The notes below the pieces were generated by a model that saw only the letters and a program-made list of their open reading frames with translations, searched no databases and was not told the origin of the DNA. The translations under genes were made by a program, and so were the position numbers. 64,000 nucleotides of DNA from Molanna angustata. Taxonomy: Eukaryota; Arthropoda; Insecta; Trichoptera; Molannidae. Positions 34,801-46,800 of this stretch are shown here, piece after piece (position 1 is the first letter of the stretch; every line of letters begins with the position of its first letter). The stretch spans positions 23,151,914-23,215,913 of the forward strand of contig OY754967.1 in assembly GCA_963576475.1 (NCBI GenBank). The letters run 5' to 3'.

Positions 34801-37800
34801 TTATATATTTAGATTTCCAAAAAGCATTTGATACTGTCCCAATAAGACGATTGCTTCTCAAATTAGAACATCTGGGAATTCGAGGCAAACTATACAAATG
34901 GATCGAAAGTTTTCTCACCGACAGATGTTTTCAGGTGAGAGTTGGGAATGACCTATCGGATACTAAGCCACTATTGATTTCTGTCCCGCAAGGATCGGTT
35001 CTCGGACCCATCCTCTTCATATTGTACATATATTCTAGACTTGCCGCTGACTCTTAATTCTCCTGTAAAACTGTTTGCAGACGACACAAAGTTGTTTGGC
35101 AATCCACTAAGAGATCATGTACAACTGCAAGAGGATCTAAATAGCATATTTACTTGGACACAGAAATGGATGCTCAAGCTGAACAAAGATAAGTGCAATG
35201 TTTTACACATCGGCACCAAAAACCCGAGGATCACATACAGTCTTGATGGAACATATTTAAAGTCGGTAAATGAACAAAAAGACTTAGGCATCACTATCTC
35301 TTGCGATCTAAAATGGGAGAAGCATTTGATATCAATTGTAAAAAAGGCCAATAGCTTAACATACTTAATTAGAAAAACCTTCAGCCACTTGCCACATGAT
35401 TTGTTAATTACAATATATAAAACTTATGTGAGACCAGTTTTGGAATATGGTTACCAAGTTTGGAATCCTTACTTTGAGAAAGATATAAGCATGCTGGAAA
35501 GGGTGCAGAGAAGGTTTACCAAACTGGGAAATGGCCTCAGATGCTTAACATATGAAGAACGTCTGAATGTGTTGGGCCTCACTACTCTTGAGGAACGGAG
35601 AAAGAGAGGGGATCTCATAGAAACCTACAAAATACTAAACGAACACTATGACTGCCCTGAATTGAAGCTGATGTTTTGCCTCAACCAAAATACTAATTTA
35701 AGAGGTCATAGTTTGAAGCTAGATAAACACAGTTTCAGGCAGAACCCCTAGAAGCATTTCTTGACCAATAGAGTTGTGGATGCGTGGAACAGTTTGCCAC
35801 CGGAACTTGTTGTTGCACAAAGTGTTAATGTGTTCAAAAATAGACTTGACAGACTGAACAAGTGAAAACTGTTGTGAGATCAGACATATCAGCATAGCTG
35901 CCTGTCTGATAACATTTAATAATAATAATAAAATAATAATTAAGCCTTCTCAAAATGGAATACCAGGTGAGCTACTCAAATATGGCGGAGAGACAATAGG
36001 TAGACTCATGCACACAATTATTGGTAAAATATGGGACACTGAATCAATACCAGAAGAATGGAATACTGGGATTATATGTCCACTATATAAAAAAGGTGAC
36101 ACAATGGACTGCAGCAACTACAGAGGAATAACGCTCCTGAGTTCAGCCTATAAAGTGTTTGCAGGGGTTCTATTCATGCGACTTATGCCACATGCAGAAC
36201 ATATAATTGGGCAATACCAAAGTGGTTTCAGGCCAGGAAGATCGACAATTGACCAAATTTTTGCCCTTAGGCAAATACTGGAAAAAACGCTCGAGTATAA
36301 TATAGAGACCCACCATTTATTTATAGATTTTAAGGCAGCATACGATAGTGTCAATAGAGCGACATTGTACGAGGCCATGATGGAAATGGGAATACCATTC
36401 AAACTAGTAAGACTAGTGAGAGCGACATTGCATGGTTCAAATTGTAGGGTCAAAATACAAACCAGCACCTCGGACATATTTAAAACCTATAATGGCTTAC
36501 GGCAGGGTGATGCATTGTCTTGCCTATTATTTAATATAGTACTAGAGAAAGCCATCAGAGATGCCAGAATTGAGACAGCAGGTACAATTTTCCGCAAATC
36601 AAGCCAGATACTTGCATATGCAGATGATGTTGACATAATTGCAAGAACACCAAATGATGTAAAACAAGCGTTTATACAACTGGAAAATGCTTCTGCCAGA
36701 ATGGGACTTCAAGTGAACTCTTCTAAGACAAAATATATGATTGCAGCTAAAATGTCCAACCATAGAAATGCCCAAGAAACTCTAATTAGTGCTGGTAATC
36801 ATACCATTGAAACTGTGGGGTCGTTCCAGTACCTAGGTTCAATAATAACCAGTAACAATGATGTTAGTGTCGAGATTAAAAGACGAATAGCTGTGGCAAA
36901 TAAATGCTATTTCGGTATTCACCGACATCTCAAGTCCCGATTGTTGACACGAAATACTAAGTTGTTATTGTATAAAACATTGCTGCGACCAGTACTTGTA
37001 TATGGTGCAGAATGCTGGGTTCTTAATAGGAAGGATGAAAAAGCGCTGTTGGTTTTTGAACGGAAGGTTTTGAGAAAAATCTTTGGGCCTCTTTGTAAGA
37101 GTGGAATATGGAGGATAAGGTACAACCATGAGCTGGAGAACCTTTACAGTGATCCTAACATAGTTAAATATATTAAAATACATCGGCTTCAATGGTTAGG
37201 GCACGTTCAGCGAATGGAGGAAGGCCGAATCCCAAAGAAGATTCTCGACACACGACCGGAGGGGAGACGTGGTGTGGGGAGACCCAAGCTGCGGTGGATG
37301 GACGGCATACAGGAGGATCTAAAGAGGATTGGCGTTACAAACTGGAGAGTGCAGGCGATGGACCGATCTAAATGGCGAAAAATTCTGGAGGAGGCCAAGG
37401 CTCACAGTGGGCTGTAGCGCCAATGATGATGATGATGACTACACCTACATAGTATATTATATTTAGTAAAAATCTATGGAATAAACAACATGGCGACGCA
37501 CCGCGCTGTCAGATATCCTAGGATGTACACCTATTTTTTAAACCTAAACCTACAAAACTTTGGTAAAAATAGGTTGGTTAGGTTTGTTTGTAGTTATAAT
37601 TGCGACTGGTGTGAGCCAGTTGCATTATATATTTAAAAAAGTAACTATAATATTAAAATAAAATAACTAAATTGGTGTGAATACTAGATAAACATAAACT
37701 GGTGTACAAACAAGGCTATCCCGCGCTGTCAAACATCAGTTATTAAAAATGTGCAAACATACGTACCCAACAATAATACAACAAGTAATAATAGTCTTCA

Positions 37801-40800
37801 TCGAATATATTTTACTGGCAACAAATATGTCAAAGGAGGCAACATAATGACACAAAAATATATTAAATTCGGTTAATTGGTTTTCCAACAAATGTTAGTT
37901 CGAATAATTTGCTTTCGGACAATTGTCATTCTGATAACTGATTTTCGAAAAATTGTTATTCGTACAATTGCGCATTCGAACAATTGTGTTTCGAAGAATT
38001 TTCATGTAATCCAATAAAAGATAGTCAATTGGAAATATAACACCCATTTAAAAATAATATTCTGCACTAGATAATATGTTAACATTATTGGTATTTATTT
38101 ATATAATCAGGCATCATTATGAAAAAGTTATTATTATTTCATTATTGTTTATTTCAGTTCTGTATATTCCTTACTCTGTGACTCTTACGCAACATCCTAA
38201 TTAGACGATTCAAAGCGAACGCGAAGCAGCGCGGCGTGGCGCGAAAATAACAAGCAGTCGGTAACTATGAAAGTATCCTATGTTACCAACCGCGAGTAGG
38301 GTACGATGCGATGCGTTGCGATCAGTTGGTTTAATATTTTCAGGCAAAATGGCCGCGGTGCCATAATTTGTATAATGTCAGAAGCGCGATTCACATGCAC
38401 GTAGGACAGAGCCACCGCGCCGCACCGCATCACTTTGAATTCGCGTGTAACCACTTCGGATCGCTTCGCAATCGCCTTCGCTTTGAATCGCCTACGTACT
38501 CATTTTGTTGAAAATTTTGATTCAAGTTAAGCACCATTCATAAAGACATTTACCAAAACTAATAAATAATAATTCAAAAATAGAACATTTATTTAAATCA
38601 ATAGATTGAATGTCAAAATTAATGCCTTGTTTGTAATTATCATTGAAACAATTTATTAATAATACAATAAAAGTAGACAAAGTTAAAATCACAAACATGG
38701 TGGGAATACATTACAAACATAAATGTAAAATAAAGTACAGAATAACGGAGGTTCCTTACACTTGGGAGCTACCTCCAACTTCTGGTCCAGGAAAAATAAT
38801 TTTACAAACATTGAAAAATTCCATTTTGGCATCTTCTTATCATATTAATACACAAGAATATATTCGTAGTGAATTAGGACTACTAAATGAAAGAAAAAAA
38901 CAAGTGCGAAATAAGAAAGGATACATGATACATCCATTTAGTATGTTTATTTTGGGTTGGCAAATGTTAATATTTTTGGCTTGGTTTATGAGTGCAATTC
39001 TGTTACCCTTTGCAATATTTCTTCACTACGAAGGTAACAAGAAATTTCAATCTGCTTAAAAAATATATTTAATGTAGTTATATCAAATATAGGGTTAATG
39101 TAGTATACCTGATCCCTATATGTAGTCAAATGTAGGAATCAGGGATCGCAAACCTTTGGGACAAAGGGCCAGATTCAGAAATTCAGAGTTAATGCCGGGC
39201 TACAGAAGTAAAATACTAACTTCGCTCATACATTACACTTCATTCAATCTCTGAAATTTTACAAATATGAAAAAAATCTCAATCTCTGAAATTTTACAAA
39301 TATGAAAAAAAATATATATATTTTTACTGTTTTATGTATAATTTGTTTACTAAGAATATGTAAAACAAAACAGATTGCCGCTCTTGTCGATAATTTTTCA
39401 GTTCAATTTTGTTTATTTCAATAAATAAATTAAATCTTTTCTTTTTATATGAATTGTCTGGTCTATTGCAATGCATGCATTTGAAATGACCAATTTTGAA
39501 GTTTATTCAAAAACCGGCCCAACCTTTTTTTTCAATTTGTTAAATGTTTTTTAATACATAACATATAAGTGTCAGAAATATTTCACCGTATCACCCTAAC
39601 TAATAAAAATACTATCTTTTATTTTAGAAAATTCTAAATTTATTATTTGTTAAATTGTGATTGATCAATTAATTATGTATAAATCAGATAATGACATAGT
39701 AAGGTAACCTTTTTAAATAAAAGCCCTTCAAATGCTTCAAATGAAATAAATGAATACCTATTGTACATGTTGTGAATTGATAAAAATTACCTTTGTTTCA
39801 GAAAAATCAAGGATAGCAGTCATTATAGACATTTTCGATATTATAGGTATTATAGACATAATCATTAAGTTCTTCAGTGCCTTTCATCACCCCGAAACAC
39901 ACGAAATCATTTTCAGTATGAAAACAACAGCAATAAATTATATGAAAACCGATTTTCTATTTGACCTAATTGGATCTTTTCCATTTCAAATTGCTGTTAT
40001 TCCTTTAAAAAAGATAACTTTTAAAGAATCTACACTATTTTTGAAAGTGTTTAAAACGTACTGTATGTGCAAGTACTTTAATATTTTGTGTAAGCAATTT
40101 AGTATTAACTATATGTTGCAGTACAAGTTAGACATAATAATAAAGACAATATCCTTTGTACAATATGCAAGTTGCTTTTATTTTCAATTTGCCAAAACTC
40201 TTAACTTACTTTTATCTACTAATATTAATGGAACTATGCATGATCATCATTGGATTAGAAGTGAAAGCATTTTTGCCGATGATACATCAGTATTTTATAG
40301 ATATACAACTACATTATATCATGTTTCTGGTATGGTAACGTCTGCAGGAAGAGTAAGAAAACCACCACAAAGTTATTCTGATTATATTGCTTTTATTCTT
40401 ATTATGATGATTGGATATACATTTTTAATCTATATAATTATTAAAGTATGCTGTTACAGTTTATATGCAAATGCTGAAATATTGAATTTCAATAGAACAT
40501 TGTCCGAATTTGAAAAATTCATGGAAAGCAAGAAACTTCCGCGTGTGTTGCAAGAAAAAGTTTATAAATATATAAATCACAAATGGAGAGGTAAATTGTA
40601 TAATGAATCTCAAATATTGAAATCCCTTACAAAGCATTGGAGGCTAGAAATCAAAATGGATGGTTGTGAGAAACTTATCTATGATGTACCATTTTTTCAT
40701 GATTTACCAATTAAGATGATTCTTAATATTATTGCACGTCTTAAACTAGTTATACATCTTGGAGGTGAGGTAAGTAAAAATTTTTTATGCATTAATATTG

Positions 40801-43800
40801 ATTAAATTTATGTGACTTTATGATTTTTATACCTAAATTACTATAATTTTTGATGAATGATTTTACAAGAATATGAAATTTTAATTACTTAATTGATGTT
40901 TGAAATATCTAATACACTGAAGCCGTTCAAAATAGATTTTTGAGATACACTCGCTCACTCGCTTTTGCTCTTTTCGATATCATGGTGGTGCTGAAGATTC
41001 TTCAAATTTCTTTAGCATTCAATCATTAACAAGCCAATGAAATATTGCGGATACAGTATTATTATTCTGTATCCGCAATATTGTAAATAACTAAATTGAT
41101 AGCTCTGATCTTCAAAATTGTTTATTATTTCATATTCCAAGGCGAAAAATTAGACTGTCACATACCTTTCATCTTCCACAATTCAATACCAATTCAATGC
41201 AATATTCCTTCATTTACAGATTAACAAATTCATATAACCTAAATTTCAACCACATCAGCATACATAATTCAACTATACTGATCATAAAACAAACACGCAA
41301 ATCTAGTTCACATACCTACTTGATAATGACTTATATCTCCTTCTCATTCCCTCCTACTTCTCATCCCCTATATCAAATATGTAACTCAATTTATTATTAG
41401 TTTTTATTCATTAAGTGGAATATTTATAACAGGTGTAATTAAAAAAAAATAAAGAAAAAATAAAGAAAATCTTCTTCACCTTAATTCTGAACGCTTTTTA
41501 TATAATAATATATCACGAAATAAGACACATTCAAAATGTGTCTTAGAGTGTGTACGTACCAGTTTTTTGCACAGAGAATGTGTATTTTATCATATTTTAA
41601 CCTATTGATTATATGACAATACAGAGAATGTAAAGAAAATATTTGTATGGTTCATAATTTTAGTAAAATGATAATTAAAATTATAAGGTAATTTATCGGT
41701 AATTATAATATAAGGTAATTGTCTTTTTTTGTGTAAGAGGTAAATCATATAAATTATTTAATCTCAATGGAGATGAATCTAGAATATATTTTTCGTGAGA
41801 GGAATCGGGATGTTGGTCACTTAATTTGCTCACACAACATTAACCAATCGATCCAGTTTTTATTTAATTTAATCTATGATTTGGCTTTACTAAATTAATA
41901 TTATATGACGTTTCAGACAATCGTACAACCAGGAAATATTTCCAACAAATTTTACCTAATAAAATTTGGAGAAGTTTCAGTAAGATCATCATCCAATGAA
42001 GAAACTGTTAGACTTGTGGACGGATCATATTTCTGTGAATCGTCTATCTTAAGAGCGAATCACGTACATAATATTTATATTGTAACCACAGAGTTAAGTG
42101 AAATATATCATCTCAGTTTAAATGATTGGAAAAAAATTATATGGTACTTTCCAAAAGTTAGAAAATCATTTGAGAATATACAAAGTAATGTTGTTAGTTA
42201 TGAAAATAGAGAAGGTTGGAGAATATCTCAGGATGGTAAATACTTTTTCATATAAATACAAGAGACAGCAAAATTTTAAATTGTTTATTCATGACTATGT
42301 TTCTCTCATTACCTTTCCTAAATTAAATATTTTTATATGCCACATTTTGTGTGTTGTTTATGATACTGTATAATAACATTTTAAAATAATTTAAATAAAT
42401 AAGTACCTGCTGATTTATTATTTATTTATTTTTATTTAAACCAAACAAACATACAGTTATACAAACAAATTCAATGTTTACAATATATATATTTAAAAAT
42501 AAAAAAAAGAGAGATGATGGTGCACGCCTTCCAACTTCATGGAAAAACATATTTTACAATAGTAGATTCACTAGTAAAAATAATAATATAACAAAGAATA
42601 ATACGTGTAGATGACAAAGGATTGTAAAAATACCATTAATCAGGCTAAAAAACTCCATGACCAACACATAAGTCAAAAACTCTCCTCATGCCCTAACGGT
42701 AGCCGAAGATTCTGGTCATTGTCAACCTCCATAGGTCAGAACTTTTGCACATCTTCATTTCCACCATTAACGAACCATGACGGATCCATGGCTAACTCTG
42801 CCACCGACAAAGCTTATCTTCTCGGTAAATTATTAGCAGATAACTCAACCCTTGACGACGGAGGAAAAATTCCTCAACCAGTTCCACATTGTGGTTTTGA
42901 AATGAAAAAAGTAAGAATTAACTTCCCTGAGGTTTTACTCGCCATCCGAGGGTTGGATGTTAACAAAGCTAATGGACCAGATAGAATTCCCGTTCTTGTG
43001 TTAAAAAAATGCTCCGCCGAACTAGCCCCAGTTCTCACTAAACTCTCGTTTAAAACTGGTATTGTCCCATTGCGACTGGAAAAAAGCGGTCATCCACCCA
43101 ATTCCTAAAAAAGGTGATCGCTCCAACCCATCTAACTACCGACCCATCGCAATTACTTCTGTACTCTCCAAAATAATGGAAAGGGTACTAAACACCAAGT
43201 TGATCACATACCTCGAAGCAAACAAAATTTTAAGCGACTGCTAATATGGATTTCGTGGAAATCAATCTTGTGGAGACCTACTCGCGTATGTGACATCTGT
43301 TTGGGGTCGAGTTATGGAACGCTTTGGAGAAGCTCAAACTGTCGCCCTTGACATCTCTAAAGCTTTCGACCGGGTTTGGCACCGAGGTCTCTTAATGAAA
43401 CTCCCTTCTTATGGACTACCCCAGTCTTTGTGTACATGGATTGCGAATTTTCTAAAAGATCGTGAAGTCATAACTGTAGTGGACGGTTGCTCTTCTTCTC
43501 CCCATTCCATCAATGTGGGAGTCCCTCAAGGGTACATTCTATCTCCAATCCTATTCCTCCTACATATTAATAATTTGCTCTTACGCGCCCCCATCCAGTG
43601 TTACGCTGATGACAGCACAGTTCATGACAGTTTCTCTTTTGACAAACCTCCTAAACAGAGTGAAATATCAGAAGCTCGGAAAGACCGTCATCTAAAAATA
43701 AATAGCTACCTCCACTCAATCAATACCTGGGGTGAAAGAAATCTTGTTTCATTTAACGTCTCAAAAACCCAAGCCTGTCTAATTTCTGCGAAGAGAAACC

Positions 43801-46800
43801 CCAATGAATTGCAAGTATCTTTCAACGGAAGCACCCTACCTAACAGCAGCTCTTTCGACCTGCTTGGAGTATCTATAACAAACCAATTACACTACAGGGG
43901 CTCCATGGAAGCTAAGGTGAAACTCGCCTCCAAAAAATTGAGCATACTATATAGAGCGCGTAGATATTTTACCAAGACCCAGATCTGTATGCTCTAAAAA
44001 GCGCAAATACGTCCAATTATTGAATATGGTAGTCACCTCTCGAGTGGTGTTCCCCAATACCTACTGAATACCCTTGACGCTGTCCAAAGGCGTGCTATAC
44101 GTCTGATTGATGATCCATCACTGACTGATGGATTGCAATCACTAGAACACAGACGCAAAGTCGGTATTTTGAGTTTATTCTATAGATACTACCACGGGAA
44201 TTGCTCAGAAGAACTTGCATCTTTGGTCCCTCCTCCACCCACTCGCAACAGAGTCACTCGCTTTACTCAATCACAGTAAACCTTCAACATATACAAACCA
44301 GTTGCTTCTCGAACTCCTTTATTAATACAGCAGCCCGACTGTGGAACGATCTTCCGAATTCTGTGTTTCCACCTTCGTACAACCCGGGTCTTTTTAAAAT
44401 CTGAATTAATAAACTCTTTTCTAGATTGCAAACCCCTCCCAACGCTACGTAGAGCGCTTCTTCGGAAGAGTATAATGGACCCAATACAAATATTCAGCCT
44501 AAAAATCTAACTGCCGATTTGTTCAAGACAATTTATTTCTCTTAACAGATCCACAAATTTTTTGGCCAAGATCTGCGAGATTTTGTATGGCCAGGTCTAC
44601 ATTTTTCATAGTTTTTCAATTTTGAGGTCAAAATACACCAACTAAGTCGCTTTGCAGCACAAATGTTACAAATATGGATTAACTCAAAATTCAAAGTAGA
44701 ATATAAAGTGTGTATGTGTGTGTCCCTTATACTTTTAATTCGCTTAATGCACAGACCTCAAAGTTTCAGAAAGTATAGAAAGTTTTTAGCTTACAAAACA
44801 CTTGAATTCATAATTTCGAATTTTCGTTCAAATCAGGGGTTATCAACTTTTGTATTTTTATTTTATTTTTTCATATATCTCAATAACCATAAAAGCTAGA
44901 AAGCTGAAAATTTGTATAAATGTATGCAATATCTCAAATTCTTTAAATGAATAAGTTCCATGAACCAACATTTTTTTTTAATAAGTAAAATATTTTTTTC
45001 GTGACATTTTTATCTGTTTATCTGCCTATATTTCCAAATTCTTTTAATATGTATATCGACAAATGCTGAAACACACCAACTAGAAACAAAATTTTCTATA
45101 AAAAAAACAAAGCATTATAGCAAATATATCTCAAACTATTCTTAACAATTTTTGTGAAAATTGAATTTAATGGCGACAATGTTTCATACAATTTGTAAAG
45201 CAGAATACACAATATCTACCGGGACCCTCAATAGTTTAATGCTTAGAAAAAAGAACTGACCTCCACAATATCTTATCCTGACATGCATGTATTTTATTTA
45301 AAACAAAATATCTTAAAACATTCAATAATTTGGATTTAATGTTTTATACTTTTGTATATATTCTTCAACTATACATACTATCGCTATCGACAGTTGGGTC
45401 TCATGTGTTACATGCAACTAGTATATATGAACCGTACAGCACAGTGTAAATTCAGAAGTAGAAAAAAGAGGAAAAGGAAGGAACAAAGCAGGAATCAGTT
45501 ACCGTAAACCTCCAAGGGTCTCTGATATGGTATTTACATATTTTAGAATATCTCAAACTATCTATTCTTAAAAAAAAACATTAAATATGTTACATGCCCT
45601 CTGGATGAATGAATTTTGGACATAATTAGTTCTACAGAGAGACAGTCTCTGAAACTAAGAGTTGTTCTAGTAGGACTCCAAGAGACTCAGATTCAACGGT
45701 GCCATCAATAATTTTATGCAAATTTGTCATTTCTGCAATGGTGCATCTATTTTCGTTGTTATTTTATGATAAGCAAAAAGGATTTTTTATTTTTTTATTA
45801 AAGTTTTATTTATTTACATTTTTTAAACAATAAGTATTCTTGCACTAAACTGCAAAAGCAGTTTAACAGTGCTAGCTCTCTCGTACACTTATATAAATTT
45901 GATAATGTAACAAAAAATAATTATAAACAAACAAAAATTAAAAACTAGCAATACAATATAACAATTATTAAAACCACTAACACAATGTAACAACAAAGAA
46001 AACATACAAACTTATATATAAAATTCTTTTAACATTTTTTTAATTTTTTTTTTTTAATTTGAATATTTGAATATTTTGGCAGTTTGTTAAATAGTTTCGG
46101 AATTATCGTTGCTTTTGTCCTGTCGCCGTAAACGTTATTTGTTTTAGGTATTGTCAGTAAGTCTTTCGTTATTTGTCTAGTTGTATATTTGTGAGTGATC
46201 TTTAATTTAAATCGTTCGTTATAAAGTTCTTCTATGGTCAGTAAAAGATTCACCTTTTTTTCTATAGGTAAAATATTGCATCGTTTGAATATTTCGTTAA
46301 TGTTATTTTTACTTGCCTCCACTGTTCTTTTTGTTGCAATTATTTTTAAAAATCTTATTTGTAATTGTTTTATTTTATCAAGGTAGGTTTTAAATGTTCG
46401 TCCGTAACTACTGAGCCCGTAGTCAATAATAGACTCGACCATAGCATAGTACAGACAGTACAGGGTGTGCCTGAACACGCAGAATTTAAGATGGTAAAAT
46501 TTACTTAAAATTGATCTTAATTTATTACAGATATTTTCAATATGTAAACTCCAATTAAGGTGCACGTCCACTGTAAGCCCTAAATACGTGTAATTAAAAA
46601 CCCTTTGTAGTTGTTGACAAGTACAATCAGTTACATTTTTATGGAGACACTCATAATCGTGACCTTTTATGTTGAGGTCACATATCTTTTCTATGTGCAC
46701 TGAATGTATTATAATATGTAAATTTAGTTTTCTTTACATTTATAATAATCCCATTATCATGTGCCCATTTAGTTAAATTATTAAGGTCAGTCTGTAGGTA

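Larger units (their letters stand above)
34257..38012. mobile_element. 3.76-kb DNA element with TTCGAA-rich inverted ends and 8-bp TSD
   Basis: AATAAAAG occurs exactly outside both ends (34249-34256 and 38013-38020). The left end reads GGTGACAGGAAAATTATTCG, the right end (inverted) GGATTACATGAAAATTCTTC. For about 130-140 bp inward, both termini are arrays of a degenerate 15-17-bp motif like ACAATTNTTCGAAN. The interior carries two unrelated LINE reverse-transcriptase copies in the same orientation and no transposase. The 8-bp duplication with GG ends would fit a Merlin- or P-like mechanism, but I cannot assign a superfamily. Confidence 0.7.

Noticed and set aside
38643..38696. Upstream extension of channel exon 1 from a TTG codon
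   Set aside because: Non-ATG start; the ATG at 38697 gives an N-terminus consistent with the family.
39034..39059. Exon 1 read through to the stop at 39059
   Set aside because: GTAACA donor at 39034 and exact phase match with 39802 give a continuous channel; reading on truncates it after S1.
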